Shown here piece by piece: positions 22,215 to 29,575 of a stretch of 29,575 nucleotides of DNA. Where the stretch lies: positions 1 through 29,575 of the forward strand of contig DASWRT010000497.1 of NCBI GenBank assembly GCA_036403035.1, written 5' to 3'. The stretch is from DASWRT01 sp036403035. GTDB lineage: Bacteria > Pseudomonadota > Alphaproteobacteria > ATCC43930 > CGMCC-115725. Numbering within the stretch: the stretch's first letter is position 1; every line of letters begins with the position of its first letter. Both the position numbers and the translations under genes were made by a program. Under the pieces are notes generated by a model. It saw nothing but the letters and a program-made list of their open reading frames with translations, did no database searches and was not told the DNA's origin.

Positions 22215-24545
22215 TCAATCAGTTCCTTCCCCGGCATCCCGAATCGCCGCCCAGACGCGCAGCGGCGACGCCGGCATGTCCAGGTGCCTCACCCCCGCCG
22301 GGCGCAGCGCGTCCAGCACGGCGTTCATGGCGGCGGGCAGCGCGCCCGTGGTTCCGGCCTCGCCCGCGCCTTTCACGCCCAGCGGATTGTTCGGCGACGG
22401 CACGCAAAGGTTGCGCACGACCACGTCCCGCAGAAGGTCCGCTCGCGGCATCACGTAATCCATGAAGCTGCCCGATAAGAGCTGACCGCTGCCCTGGTCA
22501 TAGTGGCCGACCTCGCCGAAGACCTGACCGAGCCCTTGCATCATGCCGCCCAGTATCTGGCCTTCGAGCAGCGTCGGGTTCAGCACGACGCCGCAATCGT
22601 CCACCGCCACGTAGCGCAGCAGTTCGGTCACGCCCGTCTCCGGGTCTATCTCGACCTCGGCGACATGGGCGCCCGACGGAAAGGCCCGGCTCGCCGGCAG
22701 TTCTCCCCGCGTATCGAGCGGATGCGGAACCGTCCCCGCATGCCGTTCGGCCAGTTTCAGGAGCCCGATCGCCCGGTCGGTGCCCTTGATCCGGTACAGG
22801 CCGGCCGTGAATTCGATGTCCTCCTCGGCCGCTTCCAGCGCGTCGGCGGCGAGCGCGCGGCCCTTGCGCACGACCTCGCGCGCCGTCACCAGCGCCGCCG
22901 CGCCGTGCGACAGCATGGAGCGGGATGCGAAGGCGCCGCCGCCGAAGAGCGCCGGCCCGTCCGGATCGCCGGTGCGCAGCACGATCCGTTCCGGCGCGAT
23001 CCCGAAGCAGCGCGCGACGATCTCCGGCATCACCGTCTCGTGCCCCTGGCCGGACGGGCCGATGACGCTGTGGATCACGACCTCCGCGCCGCCGTCGCCG
23101 GATGCGCCTGCTTGGGTAAAAGCGATCGCGACCTCGTCACGCGGCGCCACGCCACCCGACGGCTCGACGAACAGCGAGCAGCCGATGCCGCGAAGCCGAC
23201 CACGTGCGGCCACCTCCGCCCGCCGCGCCTCGAAGCCGGCCCAATCGGCGGCTTCCGTCGCGGCTTGCAGCAGCGCGGCGTAGTCGCCGCTGTCATATTC
23301 CGACGCGCCGGGGCCCGTCGGCAGGCGATAGGGGAAGGCCTCGCGCGGGATCAGGTTGCGCCGCCGAAGTTCCAGCCGGTCGACGCCGGTCCGGCGCGCC
23401 GCCTCGTCGACGAGCCGCTCGACCATGTAGGCCATGTCGGGGCGGCCGGCGCCGCGGTACGCGGTGATCGGCACAGTATTGGTCACCGCCAGCTTGTGGC
23501 GGCCGTAAACCGCGGGGATACGGTAGCATCCGACGCACATCATCGCCGGGTTCAGCGTGTTGATCAGCGGCCCGGTGGCGACGGGATAGGCGCCCTGATC
23601 GCAGAGCCAGGCATGGCGGATCGCCAGGAAACGCCCCTCGGCGTCGAGCGCCAGCTCGCCGGTCATGACGAGCCCGCGCCCGTGATAGTCGCTGAGGAAG
23701 GTCTCGCTGCGGCTCGCCACCCATTTCACCGGGCGTCCGACGCGCCGCGCCGCCAGCGCCAGCGCCGCGTGCTCCGGATAGGCCGGGCCGCGGATGCCGA
23801 ACGCGCCGCCCACGTCCTGCGCCCGGATGCGGATGCGGTCCGGCGGCAGGCCGGTCTGCGCCGCCAAGCTGTCGCGGAACGCGACCATGCCCTGCGTCGC
23901 CGTCCAGAGGTCGAGGAATTCGCCGTTCCAGGCCGCCAGCGCCGCCTTCGGCTCCATCGGGTTGCCGACTACCCGCGCGCTCTCCAGCGTAAGGGACACG
24001 ACATGCGCCGCCGCGGCGAAGGCGGCATCGGTCGCGGCGGCGTCGCCGTACTCGTAATCGAAGCAGAGATTGCCGGGAATGCCGTCATGCACTTGCGGCG
24101 CGCCGGGCGCGAGCGCGGCCGCGGCGTCGGCGACCGCGGGGAGGATGCGGTAGTCGATCTCCAGCAGTTCCGCCGCGTCCTGAGCCGCCGCCTCGGTCTC
24201 GGCGACCACCAGCGCCACCGGATCGCCGGCATAGCGCGCCCGCCCGTGCGCCAGCGCCGGACGAGGCGGCGCCTTCACCGCCTCGCCGCCGCGTCCCTTG
24301 ACGGGCATGACGACGTGGCTCCGGTCGAAGCCGGCGGCGACGGCGTCCTCGCCAGTCAGCACCGCGACGACGCCCGGCAGCGCCAGCGCGGCTTCGGCGT
24401 TCACGCCGGCGATGTCGGCGTGCGCGTGCTCGCTGCGGCGGAAGGCGGCGTGGAGCTGTCCGGGCAGGTTCCAGTCCGCCGTGAAGCGGCCGGTCCCGGT
24501 CACTAGGCGGCCGTCCTCGCGGCGTCCGGCAAAAGAATGCGTCAT
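22215..24545 (-). CDS. Xanthine dehydrogenase family molybdopterin-binding large subunit (form II CoxL-like)
   Basis: 776 residues from ATG 24545, with AAGGAT upstream. N-terminal a/b hammerhead domain at about 10-130 (GRLVTGTGRFTADWNLPGQL), molybdopterin-binding motif DVGGAFG at 244-250, active-site loop AYRGAGRP at 362-369 and catalytic E729 in GVKGAGEAG. AYRGAGR marks form II enzymes, so this is not an energy-generating carbon monoxide dehydrogenase (AYxCSFR). Such enzymes hydroxylate N-heterocycles or aldehydes with water and pass electrons to FeS and FAD subunits. Neither the FeS nor the FAD subunit gene is nearby. It lies between the MFS and serine hydrolase genes on the same strand, probably in one operon. 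Confidence 0.92.
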   Translation of the reverse strand: MTHSFAGRREDGRLVTGTGRFTADWNLPGQLHAAFRRSEHAHADIAGVNAEAALALPGVVAVLTGEDAVAAGFDRSHVVMPVKGRGGEAVKAPPRPALAHGRARYAGDPVALVVAETEAAAQDAAELLEIDYRILPAVADAAAALAPGAPQVHDGIPGNLCFDYEYGDAAATDAAFAAAAHVVSLTLESARVVGNPMEPKAALAAWNGEFLDLWTATQGMVAFRDSLAAQTGLPPDRIRIRAQDVGGAFGIRGPAYPEHAALALAARRVGRPVKWVASRSETFLSDYHGRGLVMTGELALDAEGRFLAIRHAWLCDQGAYPVATGPLINTLNPAMMCVGCYRIPAVYGRHKLAVTNTVPITAYRGAGRPDMAYMVERLVDEAARRTGVDRLELRRRNLIPREAFPYRLPTGPGASEYDSGDYAALLQAATEAADWAGFEARRAEVAARGRLRGIGCSLFVEPSGGVAPRDEVAIAFTQAGASGDGGAEVVIHSVIGPSGQGHETVMPEIVARCFGIAPERIVLRTGDPDGPALFGGGAFASRSMLSHGAAALVTAREVVRKGRALAADALEAAEEDIEFTAGLYRIKGTDRAIGLLKLAERHAGTVPHPLDTRGELPASRAFPSGAHVAEVEIDPETGVTELLRYVAVDDCGVVLNPTLLEGQILGGMMQGLGQVFGEVGHYDQGSGQLLSGSFMDYVMPRADLLRDVVVRNLCVPSPNNPLGVKGAGEAGTTGALPAAMNAVLDALRPAGVRHLDMPASPLRVWAAIRDAGEGTD

Positions 24546-24620
24546 CAAGCCGATCCTTGCGGGGGTGGTTCAGCGGGCGGAATCCGGCTCAGCCGCGGAA
24601 GCGCCGTCGGAACTGGCCGG

Positions 24621-26015
24621 TTAGGTGCCGAGCGTGGCGGGCGCCGCGGCCGGCTCGGTCGGCGCGGCCTCGGCCGCGACTTCCTCCAGACGGCGGCGGC
24701 TCGGTTCGACGCCGAGGGCCAGCACGGTGACGCTCATCACCAGCATCAAGCCGACCATCAGCGCCAGCACGCCGCCGACGCCGTAGGTGGTGAAGAGCGG
24801 GACCACGAGGAAGGGCGTCAGGATCGTCGCGCCGCGTCCGAAGGTGTTGCAGATGCCGGACGCGCGCAGGCGCACCTCGGTCGGGAACAACTCAGGGATG
24901 TAGACGCCGAACAGGACCGCGACCATCACGTAGATCGGCACCGTCAGCGCCAGCCCGACGACCGGCAACAGCACGGGATCGTGCACGAAGGGGTAGATGC
25001 AGCCGAACGCGATCGAGAGCGCGCAGGAGCCGACGATAGTCGGCCGCCGGCCCCAGCGGTCGACCGTCAGCGCCCCGATCAGCGAGCCCACGGGCGCGCC
25101 GAGCGCCATCACCAGCGTATAGCCGAATGACGTCGCGACCGAGAGGCCCTGGCGCGCGAAGAAGGTCGGCAGCCATGTGATGAAGCCGTAGATCAGCGTG
25201 TTGATGACGATCAGGCAGACGCAGCCGACGATCATGCGGCTGAGCAGCGGCGGCGCGAACAGCGTCGCCAGGGAACGCGACGGCGCGAGCGACGGGGGCA
25301 GCGGCGGCGGCAGCGGGCGGCCGCCGGACGCCTCCCGCTCGATGGTCGCCATCAGCGCCTCCGCCTCGTCGTAGCGGCCGACGCTCTCCAGCCAGCGCGG
25401 GCTCTCCGGCAGGCGCTTGCGCAGCCGCCAGACCAGCAGCGCGCCGACGCCGCCGAGGACGAACATCACGCGCCAGCCGAACAGCGGGATGAGCAGCCAG
25501 CCGAGCAGGGCCGAGATCGGCAGCCCGGTAACCACGAAGACGGCGACGATCCCGAGCCAGCGGCCGCGCGTGGCCGGCGGCACGAACTCCGTCATCGTCG
25601 AGTAGCCGACCACGTTCTCCGCGCCCAGGCCGAAGCCCATGACGAAGCGCAGCGCGATCAGCGTTTCCATGTTCGGCACAAAGGCTGCGAGGAGCGCCGA
25701 GAGACCGAAGATCGCGAGGTTGGCCTGATAGGTGAAGCGCCGTCCGTACCTGTCGCCGAGGAAGCCGGTCAGGATCGAGCCCAGCATCATCCCGACGAAG
25801 GTCGCGGAGACGAAGGCCGCGTTCTGGCCGATCGTCGAGAAGCCGCTGCGCAACGTCGCGCCGAGGACCGTGGCCGCGATGTAGATGTCGAAGCCGTCGA
25901 AGAACATGCCGACGCCGATCAGCCACAGCACGCGCCGGTGAAAGCCGGAAACCGGCAGCCTGTCGAGCCGCGCCCCGGCATTCACGGCGGCCGGGCGCGC
26001 AAGAGCATCCTGCAT
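24621..26015 (-). CDS. MFS transporter, organic acid:proton symporter type
   Basis: 464 residues from ATG 26015, with GGGAGAGGA upstream. Twelve membrane segments are suggested, with the MFS loop motifs GDRYGRR (after TM2) and DRWGRRP (after TM8), GMFFDGFDIYIAATVLG in TM1, LPESPRWLES after TM6 and IPELFPTEVRLRASG late. This combination fits the sugar-porter-like metabolite:H+ symporters that take up aromatic or nicotinate-type acids. It lies directly upstream of the molybdenum hydroxylase, so it probably imports that enzyme's substrate. The substrate itself cannot be named from sequence. Confidence 0.9.
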   Translation of the reverse strand: MQDALARPAAVNAGARLDRLPVSGFHRRVLWLIGVGMFFDGFDIYIAATVLGATLRSGFSTIGQNAAFVSATFVGMMLGSILTGFLGDRYGRRFTYQANLAIFGLSALLAAFVPNMETLIALRFVMGFGLGAENVVGYSTMTEFVPPATRGRWLGIVAVFVVTGLPISALLGWLLIPLFGWRVMFVLGGVGALLVWRLRKRLPESPRWLESVGRYDEAEALMATIEREASGGRPLPPPLPPSLAPSRSLATLFAPPLLSRMIVGCVCLIVINTLIYGFITWLPTFFARQGLSVATSFGYTLVMALGAPVGSLIGALTVDRWGRRPTIVGSCALSIAFGCIYPFVHDPVLLPVVGLALTVPIYVMVAVLFGVYIPELFPTEVRLRASGICNTFGRGATILTPFLVVPLFTTYGVGGVLALMVGLMLVMSVTVLALGVEPSRRRLEEVAAEAAPTEPAAAPATLGT

Positions 26016-26049
26016 GGCGTCGTCCTCTCCCTCGATTGAGCGCGGCCGG

Positions 26050-26083
26050 TTCGATCCGGCCTTATCTTCGATCCGGCGTTATC
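26050..26083. repeat. 17-bp tandem repeat between GntR and MFS genes
   Basis: TTCGATCCGGCCTTATC (26050-26066) is followed directly by TTCGATCCGGCGTTATC (26067-26083), one mismatch. It lies in the 72-bp gap between the regulator stop and the transporter start and could be a small regulatory or neutral duplication. Confidence 0.7.
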
Positions 26084-26087
26084 GATG

Positions 26088-26747
26088 TCAGGCGACCACG
26101 GCGTGACGGCGCAGCGCGGTCAGGATACGGTCCTCGGCCTCGTCCAGATGCCGGCGCAGCAGGCGCGCGGCCAGACGGCCGTCGCGGGCGCGCAGGGCAT
26201 CGACGATCGCGCCGTGCTCGGCGACCAGGCGTTCGGGATCCCGCCCCTTGAGGTTCGCCAGGCTGATGCGCACCAGCCGGTCGGCCTGTTCGATCAGGTC
26301 GCGCGCCGCCTCGGCCATCCGGCGGTTGCCGCCGGCTTCCGCGACCGCCGCGTGGAAGGCGCGGTTGTAGGCGATGAAATCTTCGGCGCTCCCCTCGAAC
26401 CGCCGGAACGGCTCCAGCCCGGCGAGCTGAGAGTCGGTCGCTACGCGTGCGGCGTCGGCGGCGCAAGCCGGTTCGAGCACGCCGCGAAAGCGCAGAAGGG
26501 CCTCGGCGTCGCCGAGGGAAACCGGCGCGACGCGGTAGCCCTGGCGAGGCTGAACGGCGATCAGCCGCTCGCGGCTCAGCCGCGCCAGCGCCTCGCGCAC
26601 CGGCGAACGGCTGACGGCATACCGCTCCGCAAGCTCCTGCTCGTGCAGTTCGTCGCCGGGCGTCAGATGGCAGGCCAGGATGTCGGCCCGCAATGCCGCA
26701 TAGACGTTGTCGCGCAGGAGCGACGGTGATGGGAGTCTGACATTCAT
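26088..26747 (-). CDS. GntR-family transcriptional regulator, FCD subfamily
   Basis: 219 residues. Winged helix-turn-helix at about 12-75 (LTPGDELHEQELAERYAVSRSPVREAL and VQPRQGYRVAPV) and FCD domain at about 85-210 with FRGVLEPACAADAARVA, NRAFHAAVAEAGGN and EHGAIVDALRARDG. The last two contain the His residues that often bind a metal or ligand in this subfamily. It leads the leftward MFS-hydroxylase-hydrolase set and is divergent from the alpha/beta hydrolase gene, so it is the probable local repressor of the catabolic island. The AT-rich spacer at 26748-26901 should contain its operator; two inverted TTCAC half-sites (near 26775 and 26810) are candidates. Confidence 0.92.
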   Translation of the reverse strand: MNVRLPSPSLLRDNVYAALRADILACHLTPGDELHEQELAERYAVSRSPVREALARLSRERLIAVQPRQGYRVAPVSLGDAEALLRFRGVLEPACAADAARVATDSQLAGLEPFRRFEGSAEDFIAYNRAFHAAVAEAGGNRRMAEAARDLIEQADRLVRISLANLKGRDPERLVAEHGAIVDALRARDGRLAARLLRRHLDEAEDRILTALRRHAVVA

Positions 26748-26901
26748 TTATGAGAAGAGTGCCGCCTTCTGATGTTTCACGTCAATGTTAAATGATTGAT
26801 TGTACGTCTGTGAATGTTGGAAGATGGCGCTTAAGGAAATGCATCTTACGGATGTTTGGTCGCGTGATATGCGCGAGCGGCGATGATAGGGAGAGAACGC
26901 G

Positions 26902-27678
26902 ATGATCGAGCGTCGACTGGCCGGCGGGCGCGTGCTGGCGCGGATCACGGGGGGCGGCCCGCGCATCTGGCTGTTCCACTCGCTGCTCGCGGACGCCGGG
27001 AGCTGCCTGCCGCTCGCCCGCTTGCTTGAGCGGCGGTTCGAAGTCGTCGTGCCGGATCTGCCGGGATTCGGCGGCTCGGAGGCCGCTGGTTCCCATCTTG
27101 CGGCGATCGTCGACCGGATGGCGGAGGCGGTGAGAGAGCATGGCGCGCCCGCCGCCGTGCTCGGCAACGGCTACGGCAGCTTCATCGCCCTGACTCTGGC
27201 GCTTCGGCATCCCGGTCTCTTGGAGCGTTTGGTTCTGATCGGCACCGGCGCCGCCTTTTCGGAGCCGGGCCGGGCGGCTTTCCGCGGCATGGCCGAGCGG
27301 GCGCGCAGCGGCGGCGGGCTGGAGTCGTTGGCGGAGACGGCGATGCGCCGGCTGTTCTCGCCGGAGTTCCAGGAGGCGCAACCGCAGCTCACGGCCGAAC
27401 GGCGGAGCCGTTTCCTCGCCACCGATCCGCAGGTGTTCACGGCGGCATGCGACGCCCTCGCCGGCTTGGATCTGCGCGCCGACGTTCCGAATCTGACCTT
27501 ACCGGTGCTGATCCTCGTCGGCGCCCAGGACGAGGCGACGCCTCCGCCCATGGCGCGCGAGCTTGCGGGCTTGCTGACGAATGCGCGGCTGCGCGAGCTG
27601 CCCGGGCTCGCTCATGTCCCTCAGCTTCAGGACCCGTCGACTTGTGCGGCGGCCGTCATCGATTTCCTCGGCCGCTGA
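26902..27678 (+). CDS. Alpha/beta hydrolase-fold protein lacking the serine nucleophile
   Basis: 258 residues from ATG 26902, with GGGAGAG upstream. The sequence follows the enol-lactonase/MhpC-like fold: RIWLFHSLLADAGS near the oxyanion strand, VVPDLPGFGGSE, then the nucleophile elbow, and D210 (VGAQDEATPP) and H238 (GLAHVPQLQDP) as the acid and base. At the elbow the sequence is GNGYG instead of GxSxG, so residue 90 is glycine (codon GGC at 27169-27171). The protein is either inactive as a serine hydrolase, uses another mechanism, or has a binding role. It is divergent from the GntR gene and probably belongs to the same catabolic island. Confidence 0.88.
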   Translation: MIERRLAGGRVLARITGGGPRIWLFHSLLADAGSCLPLARLLERRFEVVVPDLPGFGGSEAAGSHLAAIVDRMAEAVREHGAPAAVLGNGYGSFIALTLALRHPGLLERLVLIGTGAAFSEPGRAAFRGMAERARSGGGLESLAETAMRRLFSPEFQEAQPQLTAERRSRFLATDPQVFTAACDALAGLDLRADVPNLTLPVLILVGAQDEATPPPMARELAGLLTNARLRELPGLAHVPQLQDPSTCAAAVIDFLGR

Positions 27679-27703
27679 GCGCACGCGTTCCCGGCAGCTG
27701 CCG

Positions 27704-27982
27704 GGAAGAGAGGAAATAGGAAACTGAATTGGGGATCGGGGGGATGGTTGGGGGTTAGGGGGATATTGAAAAAAGATGACTCACACTTCAACGCGAAGGG
27801 CGCAAAGAACACGCGAAGGCCGCAATGGGACGACTGCGCGCCCGCGGTGCGCAAATAGATTTACCTTTGCGTTCTTTGCGAAACCTTTGCGCCCTTGGCG
27901 TCAAAGCGCTTTCTTTTTCAATATCGCCCTAATCCCCAACCATCCCCCGATCCCCGATTCAGGTTTATTCTTTTAAACTTTC
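27704..27982. repeat. Palindromic repeat with G-run arms, second copy
   Basis: The left arm from about 27704 includes AAACTGAATTGGGGATCGG, with G-runs at 27731-27734, 27738-27743, 27750-27754 and 27758-27762. The right arm is nearly its reverse complement, ending with CCCCGATTCAGGTTTA and a further AT-rich part to about 27982. Inner arms carry ACGCGAAGGGCGCAAAG and CTTTGCGCCCTTGGCGT. The centre has a weaker GC-rich stem near 27836-27853. It fills most of the gap between the alpha/beta hydrolase and the TIGR03118 gene and is clearly related to the copy at 14506-14778. Confidence 0.85.
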
Positions 27983-28060
27983 CCACACCGGCGTCGCTCC
28001 GCAGTCGTGACCGGCACGACCGCGGAGTGGACGCACTCGTAACGGCACGCGGCGCGACCG

Positions 28061-29164
28061 CTACTGCGCGGTCGCCATGCTCGATCCGCTTGGAGCGGGC
28101 GCGATCGACCCGAACAGGCCGTCCTGCTCGTCGTTCGGTCCGGCCGTGAAGTAGAGCGTGTCAGGACTGGACTTGGCGGCGCCGCCGAACGCCAGCGACC
28201 AAAGGCCGTCGATCGTGAGCAGCATCCCATCCGCCCCCTTGAGCTGATCGAGTTGGGTGCCGTCCTGACTGAATGCGGTGATCCGGCCATCGCCGAAATT
28301 GCCGATCAGGATGTCGCCGCCGAACGGGCCGAACTCGAACGGCGCCCGCGCGATCCCCCACGGGGAGTTCAAGTCGCCCTTCGACGCGAACCGGCGGATC
28401 AGGTGTCCGTCGGTATCGAAAATGTCGACGAAGCCGTTGCCCGGTCCCGCGACGTCGTCGTGCTTCTCGCCGTTCTGCAAGGCATAGGTCACGACGAGGT
28501 CGCCATCGATATTCCGGATTCCGAACGGCGCGAAACCGGCCGGGATGTCCGGGTCGGCGAACTTGCCGTCGAGCGTCGCCGGCGCGAAGCTGCTGTCGAA
28601 CACGTCGACGGTGCCGGCGTGGAAGTTGGTCGCGAAGAGGAAGTTGCCCTTCGCATTGCTCCCGAACGCCAGCGCCTTGTAGACCGCGTCGTTCTGCGAG
28701 TTGTCGACGACCACCACCGCGTGCGTCGGATCGGAGGTTCCCGGGTTCCATCCGCCGACCGTGCCGTCCTCGGTATCGAAGATGAACAGGCTCGGCAGCG
28801 TCGTGCCGGGCAGCCGGAACTGCGTCGTGCCGTTCCAGACGAGGCCGGTGGGCGCCGAGGCGGTTCCCGGCGGCGAGCCGTTCGGCGGCGGGATGGTGAC
28901 GGTGAGGGACTGCTTCGCCCCGGTGCCGTCATAGAGCGTCGCAAGTCCGGCGCCGTTGTCGGCGATCCAGAACGGACCGCCGGGGAAGAACGCGACGCCC
29001 CACGCATTCTTCAGGTCCGGATCGGTCGTCTGCGCAGTGACCGCACCGTCCGAGACAAGATTGGTCTGCATGAAGGCGTTGTCCGCGGCGCGGGTATCCG
29101 TGGAGCCGAAGACTGCGCTCGCGGAGATTACGGCGATCGCGAGATATCGATTGTCATGCTTCAT
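28061..29164 (-). CDS. Exported TIGR03118-family beta-propeller protein
   Basis: 367 residues from ATG 29164, with AAGGAG upstream. The signal peptide is YLAIAVISASAVFGSTDTRA. The mature part has NLVSDGAVTAQTTDPDLKNAWGVAF at its start, then FWIADNGAGLATLYDG, AVYKALAFGSNAKGNFLFATNF, LNSPWGIARAPFEFG and LWSLAFGGAAKSSPDTLYF. This series matches the TIGR03118 family of exported propeller-like proteins of unknown function. The C-terminus is Ser/Ala-rich without a sorting signal. It appears to be a single-gene unit. Confidence 0.87.
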   Translation of the reverse strand: MKHDNRYLAIAVISASAVFGSTDTRAADNAFMQTNLVSDGAVTAQTTDPDLKNAWGVAFFPGGPFWIADNGAGLATLYDGTGAKQSLTVTIPPPNGSPPGTASAPTGLVWNGTTQFRLPGTTLPSLFIFDTEDGTVGGWNPGTSDPTHAVVVVDNSQNDAVYKALAFGSNAKGNFLFATNFHAGTVDVFDSSFAPATLDGKFADPDIPAGFAPFGIRNIDGDLVVTYALQNGEKHDDVAGPGNGFVDIFDTDGHLIRRFASKGDLNSPWGIARAPFEFGPFGGDILIGNFGDGRITAFSQDGTQLDQLKGADGMLLTIDGLWSLAFGGAAKSSPDTLYFTAGPNDEQDGLFGSIAPAPSGSSMATAQ

Positions 29165-29575
29165 GGGCGCTTACTCCTTGCGGGGAGGAGCCGTGGCCTC
29201 TCCGGGGACGGTAACTTCACCGCTTAGGGCAGCTTCATTCCCTGCGCTGCCCGCTCCAGCCAATGACCGTGGCCGATACCGCCCCCAAGCAGCAGCAGTA
29301 ACTCGGCGGTGACCGACTCGAAGAGCGTCGCCCGCGCTTGCTGCCTCCCAGGATTTGTTCTTCCAGCAATTCCTGATTTTCAGGACTCGGTCAGCATCGG
29401 CCGGTCATTTCCAGGCCATGGCGTTCCTTCCGCCATTCAGTGGGTGCAAACACTGCTTGCTATCCTGTTCCCAACCGAGCGAGTCGGCGTTGCGCCGGTC
29501 AACGGCCCGCCGTTGCACAAACAGCAGTTGAGCCGCACGGCATCGCTTACAGGTGCAGTAAAATAATAGACTATA
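29165..29575. other. Terminal non-coding stretch
   Basis: About 410 bp with no supported gene. It contains a small hairpin TCCTGA-TTT-TCAGGA at 29371-29385 and is less GC-rich towards the window end. The promoter of the TIGR03118 gene should lie in the first part. Confidence 0.45.

Noticed and set aside
22503..24506. 667-codon open frame on the plus strand opposite the molybdenum hydroxylase
   Set aside because: Antisense shadow of a gene with clear catalytic motifs; no start signal and no recognisable domain.
22215..24545. Carbon monoxide dehydrogenase large subunit
   Set aside because: The active-site loop is AYRGAGR (form II) and not AYxCSFR, so CO oxidation is not supported.
29309..29566. 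85-codon plus-strand frame at the window end
   Set aside because: No recognisable motif, membrane pattern or convincing start signal; probably chance.

Overview
The window is GC-rich chromosomal DNA, dense in genes on both strands. It most likely comes from an alphaproteobacterium (Hyphomicrobiales or Rhodospirillales type). The grounds are the prephenate dehydratase tail, a MucR-like N-terminus, several FCD-type GntR regulators, a LivHMGF transporter and a stand-alone HPt protein. This placement is by pattern recognition, not by a search. No rRNA, tRNA, CRISPR array, phage gene or complete transposase was found.

Layout. 1-950: the 3' end of pheA, then a HigBA toxin-antitoxin pair with a promoter/operator. 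1057-4290: a 3-hydroxyacyl-CoA dehydrogenase converging on a biotin carboxylase and biotin carrier pair, with no carboxyltransferase. 4386-6435: a GntR/FCD regulator divergent from an orphan NitT/TauT-type solute-binding protein. Between the regulator and its terminator hairpin sits a ~100-bp element that looks like an IS4-type MITE. 6460-8162: an extensin-like lipoprotein whose last ~50 codons lie in a palindromic repeat, and an unusual protein with a MucR-like segment, an AT-hook and a cold-shock-like domain. 8483-11026: a large AsmA protein and an HPt protein, convergent around a compound hairpin.

11068-15508: a promoter, a MaoC-type hydratase and livH-livM-livG-livF, with a G-run-bearing palindromic repeat between livG and livF. 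15568-18869: a leftward chromate-resistance operon (rhodanese-ChrB, ChrA, a two-domain DUF1259 protein). 19233-20672: an exported LVIVD-repeat protein. 20722-27678: a probable catabolic island with GntR/FCD regulator, MFS carrier, molybdenum hydroxylase large subunit and beta-lactamase-fold hydrolase leftward, and a divergent alpha/beta hydrolase with glycine at the usual serine nucleophile position. 27704-27982: a second copy of the G-run palindromic repeat. 28061-29164: an exported TIGR03118-type propeller protein. 29165-29575: no supported gene.

Taken together this is mainly accessory metabolism (acyl-CoA chemistry, uptake of branched or aromatic carboxylates, oxidative hydroxylation) and stress functions (chromate, toxin-antitoxin). 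No single completely new system stands out. The strongest unusual signals are the MucR/AT-hook/cold-shock fusion, the MITE with its target duplication, the palindromic repeats inside an operon and inside a gene, and the serine-less alpha/beta hydrolase.
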